Positions 46,065-58,220 of a DNA stretch of 64,000 nucleotides are shown here, in pieces (positions within the stretch are counted from its first letter, which is position 1; every line of letters starts with the position of its first letter). Both the position numbers and the translations under genes were made by a program. Source of the DNA: Marasmius tenuissimus (Eukaryota; Basidiomycota; Agaricomycetes; Agaricales; Marasmiaceae); contig JAQOTA010000053.1 of assembly GCA_029532415.1 (NCBI GenBank), positions 806,001 through 870,000 on the forward strand, given 5' to 3'. The notes beneath the pieces are model-generated. The model saw only the letters and a program-made list of their open reading frames with translations. It was not told the DNA's origin and did not search any database.

Positions 46065-48244
46065 TGACACAACAAACATCACCAACATCTCTAACACCTA
46101 TGATCAACACTCATCTCCTTCTCCTCTGCCTCACTTCTCGTATCGTCGCGTCAAGTGGAATTGCAGCCGCACGTTTTGAGCTTTACACGTGCTGCACAGA
46201 CCACATCCTGAAACGCGCCAGTCTTGGGTCAAAGTACGTCATATGTCGGGAGAAAGAGCTGGTAATAAGTTGGATGTCCTTGTAACCTCAGAAGATGTTG
46301 CTCTTGACAGGCAAAACAGACGGTTTTACATTTCCAACTTTGCTGGGCCCACTCTCATCTGGCGATGTGTCCCTCTGCTACACTACCTGCCACTCAAGAT
46401 CATGCAACCCATCGATGGAATTACTACTTCGACTAGTATGGTTTAAAGCCTACACTACTCTTTTCGAGTACAATTTGAAATGTCCAATATCAACTGGCCC
46501 TGAGATAGGCAAGGATTCGGAGGACGCAAGCATAAAGTCAAGAGAGGAATACGAATGAAAGCGGTGTACTAGAGGGAGAAGACAACGTGGAGATGATAAG
46601 ATTCTGGATAGGGTCGCAGTTGCTGAGGGAGGTCTCCTTTGCGTGAGTCACTTCTTCATACTCTCCTTCGCTCGATTCTCTTTTTCTGTTTTCGATGCTG
46701 ACTGTTTCTTTCCCCTTTGCCTCTCTTCCCGCTAGCACCCTATGTCTTTAGGTTTCGGGCTATGTATCAATGGTGTCAGGGCTTGACTGCGAGCTGGCTG
46801 GTCGTGGGGAAGGATTGACTATGGTTACTTTCCGCGACTGTAACTCATTGTCGCATGAAGTTTGGGGAGCAGCATATCACTATACCTACATGCAAGAGCA
46901 AAGTACTACACATTTGATTATGAATCTGGCTGTTTGGCTACACTGTTCGAGACAAGGATAGGATATGTCTACAAAAGTAGATACAATGGTTTCATCAGCA
47001 ACTGGGATGCTAAAGTATTTGTAGGTAGGTAATCCCGAAGCTCCCATCATCCATGTATGAATGAAAACCTTTCACCTGGATGCTGTATACCCCCTCTCCA
47101 GCCTCCGCCAAACTACCAATGCCAAGCCTTTCTGTCACAACCAAGTCGCAACACCGCAGGTACTCCCACTCATTTTCCAACATCCCAAGCAGACACTACA
47201 GCGAGTAATGGCAATGGCATGACTCTACGATGCTCTCGCACAGGAAACGGGAGTGATAAGAAGTAGTCATGTTGAAGTTGGTCATCTCAGCCATGATATT
47301 TGACACTGGGGAATAGGAAAGCTGGGGAGTGATAGTGTTGTCTCAGATAGACACCTGAGGAATACTCTGAATTGAGGTGATGGAATCCTCTGGAGTTGAA
47401 CTTCCTCGAGTTTGGGCATCATCTTCCCATGTGGGCTACCAACTCAAGGAGCGTGAAGTTTCGCACAAACAAATTGTGGAGTAGTACTGGGGAGACCAGC
47501 GGGCTACAGAGGAATAGCTTGTTTTGTTCCGAAAGATCTGTGGTGGTGCTGCCATCTGGCAATGGTGGGGGAAGTTCTAGGGTGAAATGGCATCTGATTC
47601 CCAGCAACACCCCGGTGAAACCTTTCGAGGTGTGCCAGTCACTGGCGATGGTTGTCTGTTTGGGTGAGAAAAATAGAAGATGGTTCTTAAGGGAGCACAA
47701 ACACCCTATTTGTGAGGAAAAGGTGCCAGTACATGCCTGTTGGCTGCCTCCCTTTTTATAGGCAGAAGAAGGTTCAGGTCTATGCTCCATTTTAGACTAA
47801 CTAGGAGCTGACCAATTTAGATCCAACATACCTAATGTCACCCATACTGATTCTCCCAGTTTTCTTCCCACTGCTGCCAAGGCAAAGCAAGGATCTGTAC
47901 TCTCAATGCCTCCCCTTCTTCAACAAAGTGGTCTGGGAAAGTCTATTGAAAGCAAAGAAAAATATCAGTGATGACATGATACAAAACAGGCAGGGAATCT
48001 AAGAATCAGAGTCCAGAACATTGATACTCACCTTGATCCACTCAAGCACCAGCAAAACCAGGCTGACCTGTCAAGTCACTGATGAGCCCTGTCATACAGG
48101 TCGAGGCGGCTTCAGTCTAGACTAGGCAGATCATCTCCTGAAGATGATCTATGTTTCTAATGGATTGTTGGAATACCTGTAGTAAATTTTAATACCTGTA
48201 AGTCTGGAGGAAGATGATACCCAATGAGATTTCTGTGGACCATT
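46065..48244. other. Repeat-rich stretch without recognised genes
   Basis: Open frames such as 47396-47761 overlap an equally long frame on the other strand and have no recognisable motif. Confidence 0.4.
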
Positions 48245-48269
48245 GGGGACTATCCCCTGGATAGTCCCC
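48245..48269. repeat. Perfect 11-bp hairpin
   Basis: GGGGACTATCC (48245-48255) and its exact reverse complement (48259-48269) are separated by 3 nt. Related GGGACTATC/ATTGGGGACCATC words follow to about 48366. Confidence 0.8.
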
Positions 48270-48369
48270 AAATGTCCTAATATTGTCCGGAATAGTCCAT
48301 GAGTGACGCTTTTTCGGGACTATCTGGGGCAATGTGGGGCCAAATTCAGACTATTGGGGACCATCCTAG

Positions 48370-49549
48370 CTATGTGAGCCGGTGTGGGCAGGGTTGGTTC
48401 AGTTGTTCCAAATTGTACCAAATCACTCTTATATGTCCAGTGAATTCAACATGGTATTCATCGGCTACAGAAGTACATGCCTAGCTATCGACCTACAACT
48501 TCAAGCACAAACTCCAGACCACCATGCGTAAGATCCTGCACAACCAACCCCCAGGCTCCAGCTTGCCCTGCGCTGACTGAAGGAGGCTTCTAACGTCCAC
48601 AGAACTAGAACAGGAATGTCGAGATATAAGCAAGCAGCATAGAGTCTAGAAGGGGTAAAATAGACATACCTTTGTTGGCTCACCATTGTCAATTTTTCCA
48701 TCGGCTATAATTCCGGTGGTGTGTCTATAGTTCAACGTGTTGGAGAGCCTAGAGAAATAGATAAGTCGAGGGCCCTTTGTGCCGTACAGTCACCGCACCT
48801 CGCTAGCTAAAACACCACATCACTGATGCGTTCAACTCAACTACTTCATTGACAGAGCCACTGAGCACAGGGTTGATTTTGGGCTGTATGTATCTTCATG
48901 AAGTCTTCTACTTTGTTACAGCAATGTTTAAAGTGACTGAAAGCAGAGCAAAAACTTGTCAGTACCATTTATTGAGACTACAGTCGCCACGATATGCACC
49001 TGAGGATCATCTTTGTGCTTCATCATCATCCTAGTCGCTGCTATGTTGCCCTGATCCTCACAAACACGCTTGAGACAGCATACCGGTGTGTTGACAATGG
49101 TATATGATAAGGGCAGGGAGTGTTGATGATGGCGGAGGGGAAGAAAGAAATGATGAGGAGACTGGGTTGTGGATGTGAGTATATGTGAGAAATGGACGGG
49201 TGCCAAACAAGGAACAATTAAACACATGGACCACAAATTTGACATTTGACAGAAGTTGCATTTGTGCTGTGTTGAAGTTGAGATTCTCACAAAACTTCAA
49301 GTCATTTGAAGTGGTGGAAGGGCTGTGAGCTATGGGAAGATGGACAATAAGGGTGGTTTATTTTTGTCTGTCAGATGCCGGTTAGTCCAAAATTGTCGGA
49401 AGTAGCCCCAATTGACCTGATTTTGTCCTGGGTTGTCTGAATTAACCCATGGACATCTTGTTGGGGATGATAGGTCATCATCAGTATAAAATGATAGTAC
49501 CAGGACCTGATAAGATGTATCGAGCTGACCGGGCTGATGATCAGACGCT
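48370..49549. other. No gene recognised
   Basis: Only short frames are seen on both strands, with no splice-linked continuation. Confidence 0.4.
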
Positions 49550-49630
49550 GTCAGACTGACTGAGATAGTCAGATATGACCAGACTGAGCGTTATGGTAAG
49601 ACACAGTCAGACTGACTGGGATGGTCAGAT
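49550..49630. repeat. 25-bp direct repeat pair
   Basis: 49550-49574 and 49606-49630 match at 23 of 25 positions; both start GTCAGACTGACTG. Confidence 0.8.
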
Positions 49631-50500
49631 CCCACTAGCCTAATAGAAATGGTCAGCAACACTCAGGCTGATACATACAGATTATCCTCATTCCATGACT
49701 ACGCCGGCTCGAGGACACTTCTATGTCTATGTGCAACATGTTGTAAAGCAACATTATTATTGATTTCAAGTAGCTAATCCATACAATACATCCATCTGCA
49801 AGTACTCTCGATGAGGCAGAAACAACAGTGAACGAGTAGCCAGATGAGAAATCTAACAACAAAAATGTAGTACTAGATAATATAATGCCGAAAGCTGAAT
49901 ATCCATAGTTGAAAGCAAACCTTGGTCTTAAACAATAGTTGATGGTGTCAGAAGTCATGCGACGGGGCTGGTCCTGGACAGCTAATAAATACTGCAAAAT
50001 CAGTATGGGGTTGAACTCGAGTGACCAGAGAGTACCAAACACAAACCTCGCGTGTCCTCTTCCATCAACACATCTACTATAACCTTGCTGGTGGCGACAA
50101 TACGAGGAAACCAGAGGAAACTATGAATTTGAAAACGGGGAGTGACTGTATCAGTGCTCGAAAGATAAGAAAGTGCATATAGCTTACTTGTTGCTCGCAC
50201 TGGTGGCTGAAATGTGAAATGTTGAAGACTAGACAGTGCACTATCGTCATTAACGTGCAAATACCATGGACTGAGAGGATAAAGTCAACATACATGTAGG
50301 GACTGAGTTTTCCTGGAGTGATCGCTGTGAGCCAGATGGAGGGACGGTAACATTGGATAGTGTAGAGGGGAATGGTGAAAGAAGAAGCGGGTGGTGGCAA
50401 AGTATTGTCATGACAGACACTGAAGTATAGGGGGGGGGTTGAATCCGGACTCCCGGATATATGGACCGTTGTATCAGGCTGCATCTATGCTTCAATTGCT
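49631..50500. other. No gene recognised
   Basis: Minus-strand open frames at 49653-50042 and 50077-50484 overlap one another in different frames and show no family motif. Confidence 0.35.
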
Positions 50501-51007
50501 TCACTATGATCTATGCTATTCCTAGTCACTCCTGTTATAGTAGCTACAGCTACCTCTGTATAGTATATAAGTAGCTCTGTATCTACATGCAATACCAGTA
50601 CTTTACTACTCCTGTTGCTGCCTCTAAGCTTATCTTCAGATGAGCTAGTCTGTCCCATGCTGCTGCTGTGTGGGCAGGACCTCTGCCTCAACAGGTTATG
50701 GGCCCCAGTGCCCTATCGATGTGCCCTGCAATGGCAGCTCTCTAGGATGTGCACCTTTATTGTGTGCTGCCTATGATGATGTGCTATTGTGGTCGTTGCA
50801 CTTGATAACCATTGCTGTCGTGATGGGCAGACCGTTAACACCGGTTCTGAACCTGTGAAGTCGACATCTTCATTGATGTTAGACAATGGTGGACTGTGTC
50901 TTCAACAATGATTGATGGCTATCACCGTTGACTGTGCAGTGATTTCTTTTATCATTGCCTATGATGATGAACATATGCTGATCGTTGTTTTATTACTCCA
51001 GATTGCT

Positions 51008-51310
51008 ATGGCTCCTGTTATGTCTACCCTCATTCCCACCGTTGAAGTATTCAATGGTGTCAATCCTCCTTTTCGCAAGTGGTCCAAAGGTCTTTCCACC
51101 TATGCAATGATCAACAAGTTTTATGACCATCATACTGGGGAAGATAAGATCCCTGTTGCACCAGTCAAACCAACTGCTCCAGTACAACCTCAACCAACTA
51201 CGACTATGACTGGGACTGGTGAGAGTGTGCAGGAAACTATTGTTCCTGTTCCCGCCACTACCATGACGCGGTATAGTGTTACCATCAGCTCGGCTCTAGC
51301 CACAGCTTGA
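51008..51310 (+). pseudogene. Truncated copia-like retrotransposon Gag
   Basis: From MAPVMSTLIP the frame reads VEVFNGVNPPFRKWSKGL and STYAMINKF. This is the F-x-G-x-N-F-x-x-W start of the Gag region of Ty1/copia elements (there LDGSNYxxWKxxM), where the nucleocapsid precursor binds element RNA. The protein ends after a Pro/Thr-rich linker, where the GC-rich unit at 51265 interrupts it. No protease, integrase or reverse transcriptase follows. The 500 bp upstream, with a TATATAAGTAG stretch near 50567, may be an LTR remnant, but I found no second LTR. Confidence 0.4.
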
Positions 51311-51448
51311 GCGGCTTGGAGCCGAGCTGATGTGGAGCTGCTCGGCGAAAACGGCTCCCGGGGAGCTGTTTTGCGGGAGCTGCTCGGAGCCGGCTCCAGA
51401 TCAGCTTAGCTGGTACAAGCCGCCCAATTTTTTTTTTTTTTTTTTTTT
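51265..51448. repeat. GC-rich SINE-like unit ending in a T21 tract
   Basis: A GC-rich segment with repeated GGAGCTG/GAGCCG words contains a perfect 13-bp inverted repeat, ATCAGCTCGGCTC (51284-51296) and GAGCCGAGCTGAT (51319-51331). It ends in 21 consecutive T (51428-51448). A terminal homopolymer suggests a retroposed RNA-derived element. No clear pol III A/B boxes or target duplication were found. Confidence 0.5.
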
Positions 51449-52003
51449 ACTGACAAGACCCTAGGAGGGCAACAGAGGTGACTAGATGACAGCCAGTACT
51501 TGGTACAAATGAAGCGAGATCAAGACGGGTCACGGAGTGGGATTACCAGCCCTTGCATTCCGCCATTCGGATACCTTGAATAGCTTCCACTTGTTGTGCG
51601 CATGCTTCTGCAGTCGGATAATGCAGCAATCACTGCAAGAGACCTTGAAGGTTGACACATTGGTATTGACGTCGCTTGTGGATGCCACAAGAGGGAGAAC
51701 ATGGAGGTCAGTCCCCACACCAGCTACCTTTGTGACTACAGAATCCTTGAACTCCCTTTGTATCACCATCAGCAAAAGATTGGTTTTTTGTGTGGGTTGC
51801 TGGGGGTAGATGACCATCTCTCTGGGCAGTCTTCCTTTGATTCTCTGCCAATCCATGGCCAAGACACGCGTGGTGGAATCTCGCAAGAAGTATATTGAGA
51901 ACCAGGTGTTGGAGCTATGACTATACGTGTACTTCTGATCTTTGGAGGCAGGCATTCTGCCGTCAAGTTTGACCTGAAAGAGGACCTCGTCGGCAATGCT
52001 CTG
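51449..52003. other. No gene recognised
   Basis: Overlapping frames occur on both strands at 51530-51955 without motifs. This is the 3' flank of the Spt5-like pseudogene. Confidence 0.35.
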
Positions 52004-54376
52004 TTACAGCTCATAGAATTCGTGGTGACTGGTATGGGTTGACTTCCATTGTTCATCCACAAGCGAGGAGGGAGCAAGCACCGGTGGGGATGAAACGTCT
52101 GTCGTATCATTGGAGACTGGGGCTGCATTGGGATTCCAAGTGTCTGCTTCTGGAGCCGCGGGATCTACAAGAGAAGGGTCAAGAGGTGGTGTTACTGCTG
52201 GGGTTGGTGTCATCGCTTGGGATGGTGTTGTCGCTCGGGATGGTGTTGCCGCGGCGTTCCTGAGATGTAATTGTGACCGCTGCTTGGAGAGGCCAGCGAT
52301 CCCGGGATGCCGATAATCAGCGGGAGGCTGGAGCACGAGGGATGGCTGTTGTAGGATATGAAGAGGAAGTAAAAGCCTGGAGTGAAGGACTATTAATACT
52401 ATCATCAACTGACTCTTCATTTTCTTGGATGGGATGATGTCCATAACGTGGTGGAAGCCATGGTGTTTTCCCTTCCATACCAAAACGTCCCAAAACTTCC
52501 AAGGATTACCACCCATTCTAACAATATTCAAGCCTCTGTCAATCTGTTCAGCAGTCATAAGCTGAGGATCTAGTGCGTTGGGGTCCTCTACCAAGGACGC
52601 TGTTCTGAAGATATCGGCTTGAGACACTCCGGCGAGCTTCTCTACCTCCGCCAACACATTGTCCCTATGCCTCTCCAAGATATGGTTGACGCCTCTGGTC
52701 TTCTGTACCTCTTGCAGTGAGTTCCGGTGTGCGACATAAGGGGTAGCACCCTAAACGTGGGGGCAGAGTCAGGATTGAAAAGATGCCAACGAACAAAAAG
52801 GAAAACTTACCATCTCCTCTCCTCCCTTCCAGAAGAAGACCTTGTTATTTCCGCATGCAAGTACAAAGCCTTCTGCTCCGGTATAGTGTTGTACGTACTG
52901 TCCGACCCTCCAAACCTTGTTGATACTCCAACCAAGGAACCACACCTCCTCTGTCTTTGTCTTTTTGTTCCCATGATTGACATGGCGAGTCCTCATCGCC
53001 TCTACACCACATTTTGTAAGTGTGGTAATTCGCCCCTCCCATTTCCTGACCCAGGGAGAGACAGATTCTCCTTCATGAAAGAACCACTGTCGAACAGCGG
53101 AAAACTTCTCAGCGACCAAGGGGTGATCACTTGTTGCAAACAAGATCAGCTCGTGTGATGAAGGTGGTCCCAATATCAGGATCATATTCCGTCTTTTCAC
53201 AGATCAAACGAGCAAGCCTGATGTGACATTTAAGTCAACCAAGCCCAGAGTATCAAAGTCTGGAACTGTCTCTTGGGTCAAAAGAAGGGGTGTCCCTTTG
53301 TTGAGCCTGAGAGGCAACTTGATCCCAATCTTCTTCATCCTTTCGTTGTAACGTGGAACAACAAGCACAGTGGGTGTCTGTTGTGGCGTGAACGGAACGT
53401 CAAGAACCAATGCAAGGTCATTGTGATAGAGAGAGCAATGCGGTTTCTTGGGACGTGGAGGCGTATAGTTGTGGGGGTCAGAGGTAGGAAGTTCGTCCAG
53501 CCATGTAACTTCAGACATGGGTAGTTCATTTTGCGGGGTGATTTTTGAACGGCGTGTTTTAGGCGGTGGTTTATGGTCATGACTGGGCTTTTGGAGACCA
53601 AACTTTGGGTTGGAGAGACGAACCCAAGTCCCTTGCTCTATGGTTTCGGGGCAAAGAGACAAGGAGAGTATTGTCTCCTGGACAGTTTCGAGACACCTGA
53701 GTGTGACCTTGCCAAATTGACTGTCTGTGCTGTGCAAAACAAACACGCATTTCCCCAATATCCGAGTGGCCTCAAGAGGATTAGGAGTCTCGAGGAACAG
53801 GTACCCATCCCCCTTTATTTGATAGTGAATTGAAAGTATCGTCCCGAAAACCCTGTTCCCGCAGCAGTATCCCATCACGTAGAACACTACCTCTAGCTCC
53901 TTTTTGGGCTAAATGGGCCATCACTGATCAAAACCTAGGTATATTGACAAGGAACAGTCTACTCACTGCGCAACGTAGAAGGTATAGAAGAGGAACGGGA
54001 GTAGGGTTGTCCTGTTTGTGAGCGTCTGCACAATCTGCACGATTTGATGTAAGTATTCGATCGTAGATTTTGTCAGCTTTGTCCGAGAGTGCATTGTCTC
54101 TGCGATTTCGCAACTGTGAATTGAGAGCTTGATGTGAGAAGCGTGATCCATATGCGGCGTCATCTTCATCTACCATAAAATCAGCTAGAGGTGCTGGTTA
54201 ATGTGTATAATGTATATGAACAACTCCGTGAACTCACTGATGCCTTCATCCTCATCCTCATCCTCTTCATCTCAACCGACCTCTGCTTCTATGTCTAGAA
54301 AACACATGGCTTCCACTGCTGGTCTTCCACTCCTAGATCGACTCGTCGATGCAGCAGCCGCTGTACCGTCAGACAT
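52004..54376 (-). pseudogene. Spt5-like NGN/KOW protein, disabled copy
   Basis: The minus strand carries the parts of Spt5 (transcription elongation factor, partner of Spt4 on RNA polymerase II) in order. First is an acidic N-terminus with FLDIEAEV followed by Asp/Glu runs (from 54376). Next is an NGN-like segment, GDGYLFLETPNPLEATRIL and ending GTWVRLSNPKF (about 53810-53610). Then come KOW-type strands FHEGESVSPWVRKWEGRI and VWRVGQYVQHYTGAEGFVL (about 53110-52860). Last is a C-terminal repeat-like TPSRATTPSQAMTPTPAVTP with TWNPNAAP (about 52240-52090). An in-frame TGA (54272-54274) lies in the acidic region, and the frame before the NGN segment does not connect cleanly. Agaricomycetes have many dispersed Spt5-like copies, often near transposons; this looks like one of those rather than the essential gene. 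Confidence 0.6.
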
Positions 54377-54570
54377 TTTATCTCTGCACTGTGCAGAAGC
54401 CTGCAAAGTGATACAATGAGTCAGTGACTCGTTCAAAGCCATTCTTTCATTTCTTAAAACACTCAAATGAATTTCTCATGCTGTATAACTATAACTACAT
54501 ATAGAACTTTCGACCGCTACTAACTACATAGGTGGACCATGGGGATCAACTCACTGGCAAACTGTGGTGG
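54377..54570. other. Short intergenic
   Basis: 5' flank of the Spt5-like pseudogene. A TTTGCAG acceptor-like site near 54400 could belong to a 5' leader intron. Confidence 0.35.
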
Positions 54571-54645
54571 TGGTTGAAGGCCAGGCGGGAAAGCTGTGCA
54601 GGCACTTCAAGCTTGCTCAACTATTCCCATGAACCTTGGGGGGCA
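54571..54645 (-). repeat. Dispersed repeat copy, related to 56383-56496
   Basis: The reverse complement shares GTTCATGGGAATA, TGCACAGCTT and CTTCAACCACCA in the same order as 56415-56480, with diverged spacers. Confidence 0.6.
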
Positions 54646-54690
54646 AGAGGCACGTGATATCAATTGGCGCTAGGGAAAAAACATGTATTT

Positions 54691-54789
54691 GAGATGGTGT
54701 AGTATTTGGGATGGTGTAGTATTTGGGATAATGTAGTACCTGGGATGATGTAGTACTCAGGAGTCGGGCATTGGGATGGTGTAGTATTC
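54691..54789. repeat. 17-bp tandem array
   Basis: Four adjacent units of GGGATGGTGTAGTATTT with small changes (54691, 54708, 54725 and 54742), a 14-bp gap, and a fifth unit at 54773-54789. Confidence 0.9.
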
Positions 54790-54879
54790 AAGAAATAGAG
54801 CGTAAACTTATTCAAGGGCCCGCTCTGCTATGCCTGGAGGCCTGGCCCAACCATCTAAGAAGTGGCTGAGAACATGTCT

Positions 54880-55569
54880 TCAGATGATTGAGTTGGCTAA
54901 GTCGGCAGGAGTGAAGGTCAGAACTTCCTTGTAAGGAAGATATCTGGCTTCCTTGAAGTTACTAGAAGTAAAACATGAGGTCAACATGGGATTAAGCTAA
55001 CATTGATGCTCAAGGAGGTACCAGACTTACAAACACATTGCCCACAACAGTATCCCAGGGTTATCAGGATCCTTTCTGAGGTACTTATCAGCTGATTCAA
55101 AGGAGTTGAACTGCAGTGTGTAGTAGGAATGCTCCCAACAAGTAGCAATATCACAGGTGAGATGGAGTGCTGGGGAACTTTGGGTTACAACCAGGAATAG
55201 TCGTCTTTGGTGATGTCCACGAGTGGAGGAAGATCTAGTTTAGCAATGCATCAGTTGCGGAATGGGAAAGAAAAGGGTTGAAGGCTTGAAGCTCACCACT
55301 CTCGTCCAGTTCTGTTGGAACGTCAGACTCGAGCTCTCTGTTGGAATCACCAGTGGAGGCTTGAACACCTGCATTGACTTCAGCTGCGAAACGTCGGGTC
55401 AGAGCAGAAAATATATTGCAATGAAGCTCAATACCTTGCCAATCTTTGCGTTGTTTCTCCTTTTGTTGTTGTTGCTTGTGGGCACGTCGAGCTATGAGAA
55501 TCAGTTAGAACAACAAGGTTACGAGTCACGACTGGGATGATATGTACCAGCTCTGGTCTTTCTGGACAT
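54880..55569 (-). CDS. Probable small basic protein gene, unrecognised
   Basis: From the ATG at 55569 the minus strand reads MSRKTRA, then (exon 55491-55297) ARRAHKQQQQKEKQRKDW and a Glu-rich end. An exon from 55234 reads DLPPLVDITKDDYSWL. Further exons (about 55110-55030 and 54957-54880) read FNSFESADKYLRKDPDN, LLWAMCF and NFKEARYLPYKEVLTFTP to a TGA. Donor and acceptor sites are good at 55548/55491, 55297/55234 and between the last two exons. The join between the third and fourth exons does not keep frame with any strong donor, so either an exon boundary is misplaced or the gene is damaged. The predicted product is about 140 residues with a basic N-terminus, family unknown. It lies among transposon debris. 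Confidence 0.4.
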
Positions 55570-56355
55570 GTTGGGGGTGAAGGTGAGGAAGCAGAGCATT
55601 TTGCAACTGCTTAAATAGTTGTTGAACTTCGCCAACTCATGGGGGTTTCTTCTCAGGGGTGAGGCCTTTCTGTGTTGGAGCTATCGGGATCCAGAGTCTG
55701 CCATCACGTCATGAGCATTGATCCTTTTCGAGAGGTTGCATCCAATCTACCGAGATAAAGGTGTGAATACCAGACAAAGAAGAACCGAAATGAGACGCAC
55801 AGAACAATTGTCAAGAAGATGACAAGTTGATTGACATGTACATGTAAAAGATCGAGGTACATGGGCACCCTGGTCACCAGCCTATCCATCATGAGCTTTA
55901 TAATATCTTGTCTACATCTGAAGTACTGTGAGCAACAAGTGAGCCATATAGATTGGGAATAATGGAGATAAATGCTGCAACTCACTGTCATGGCTTTCTT
56001 GTTCAATCAGGATGATCGGGTAACGGCTAAGGATCTTGAAATGAAGTGACCTGGTTGGGACAACACGAATCAGCACAGGTCTGAATGGAGGATATTCTAA
56101 GCGAATGGTAAGGAACTAAGAGTCAAGACTATTGAACTCCAATAGAGCATCACATCACGGTGCAGAGGGTGGCATCAAGCTCACTGTGGCAGCTGGCCTG
56201 ATTCCCCAGTCTTTGCTGTGTTGGTCAATTGATGACCTTACGCTTTTGTTTTGGTTTTCCCTTGTTGTATTCACGCAACCGTCCAAAGTGGTTTACATTC
56301 TATCTAATTGTATTCTAAGCACTCTGTAGAGGGGGAGCCTACCTAGATCGGGGCT
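55570..56355. other. No gene recognised
   Basis: Short frames only, for example minus 55704-56006 and plus 56132-56329, without motifs. Confidence 0.35.
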
Positions 56356-56496
56356 ATTGCAACGTTTGTACATGGTGGTTGAATAATCTGCACGTGCTGT
56401 TCTCTCCCTCAAGTTCATGGGAATAACCATGGGACCTCGAGGTCACTGCACAGCTTCTAGGCTTCCCCTTCAACCACCATGTACAAATGTTGCAAT
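56356..56496. repeat. 141-bp hairpin element
   Basis: 28-bp arms at 56356-56383 and 56469-56496 are reverse complements with one mismatch; the arm starts ATTGCAACGTTTGTACATGG. Between them lie 85 bp that recur, diverged and inverted, at 54571-54645. It could be a very short MITE. Confidence 0.75.
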
Positions 56497-58220
56497 CCAG
56501 GTGAGTCGCTCAATTCTTGAGCATCTTGAAGTAGATTATAGTAGAATACCATTGCAATGAATTCAGCGAGAAAGAGTGAGAATTAATACAGGCTGTAAGA
56601 ACGGTAGGCCATAGGATGCCTCGATAAACGATGAACACAAGTATGTGTTCAACATTGCCGTTGTGCCAAGTCCCGACAACCGTTGACCTGAGTGCAGGGA
56701 GCTCCTACAACGCTCGCGGTCAATATCGATGATTAGCTGCCGATCCCTCCTTCTACATGACTTGAGGCTATTTTTACATACATTTCTGCCGTGGTGCCTC
56801 AGAAAATTTGCTGATACGATGTCTTACTAGGGTTGAATTCAATAGAGTCCTACAGCTATTCAATCGGAAATCCACCGTTGCTCATGATTCATGAATGTAA
56901 ATTTCCAGAGTAAGCTTCTCCTCAAAGAACCCGTTCTGATCTCATGGTACCCTGCAATTCTCAAGGCCGTGTTCATGGCTCCCATTGGCACCCCAATGGA
57001 TTCACATTAGACGATAACTACAGGTTCACCGTTCAGCGCACTTACATGTCAACGGAACCTTTACTGACTTCATACCTTACAGGGTATACGAGAATCGAGA
57101 TTACTGACGGAACATGGGAACATAGCGGGAAAAAGTGAAAGGAAGACTCATTGGAGACTGGAGACTGAGTAGATGAATTGAGGCCAGGACTCGAGTTAGG
57201 GCAGATGGATTTACGTTCACAGGAACAGTGGTGTAGCCTGTAGGACACCAATTCACCCGAATTATTGAAGCGTTAATCTACCCTCGCTTTCGATTGCTGG
57301 CTGGCCAGAATCGGGATCAAGTAATTGACAAAAGCCATACTATCTGTTGGACCCTGTTGCTTGTGGCATGTGGGAGTCGGGACTGGACCTCGAGGTTCTT
57401 GTTATCAACAGATTGAGTGTGTTGTGATGAATGAATAACTGGCAGAGATGTCCCCTTGAGGCTTTTGCCACGAGCCTAGTGGCATCAATCGCAACATGTG
57501 TTATCGTGTTGAAGCAATCAAACGGGGATTTCTGTTTGAGAAGACTTTGTGACAATCATTCCTGGTGAGCGATATGCCAAATGAAGGTGGAATTTTGAAT
57601 CACTGAACCAAAACTTTGCAAACAGAAGGCGTCACAATTGAGTGACCAAACCAGGTCAGTTTTTGAAGATACATCGACCTGTCCTAGGTACTCAGCCTTG
57701 ATATAGGATACCACAGATTATCATCACACTTGGTGTCTAGTACCTACCTAAAAGCATGCTCCATATGCGGTTACTCGGTAAGAATCTGTTCAACACTTTC
57801 TGGAGCTGGTGGGACACGCTCGATGGTGACTCGTGGTGGCCCTGTTTTTTTGCTTTGTGGCAATGAAGAGCCGCCACTCATGCACGTCAATTATCATGCA
57901 ACTACCGCTTACATATTTCTATCAACCACTTTCGAAGTTGTGATTATCTCGATTCTCCGTACTGGTTCCATTTTACCTCTATCTTGCTCATTCTGACACT
58001 CTGTCGCTTAGGTTGTTAAACTATACCTGTGACAAGAATATCCTTGGATAGGTCATCCTGAAATGGAAGGTGAACCAGCTTGGTTTCTGGGAACCTGAAG
58101 AAACTTGCAACCCAAAGAGTCAAGATGCGAAGTAGCATCCTTCAACCGCTTGTGTCCAGGAAGACTTAAAACTCCGGCTTGCAGCAAACAGCCCTCCACA
58201 ATGCCCTTTCCTCTCCGAGC
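56497..58220. other. No gene recognised, upstream of the hAT gene
   Basis: No supported gene. The left end of the hAT element should lie here, but I could not identify terminal repeats. Confidence 0.4.

Noticed and set aside
47396..47790. Two long opposing open frames (about 120 codons each)
   Set aside because: Neither has motifs, signal peptide or splice context; complementary open frames in low-stop sequence are common.
49653..50504. Overlapping minus-strand frames that looked like a hydrophobic protein
   Set aside because: The frames conflict with each other, splice sites are weak and nothing is recognisable.
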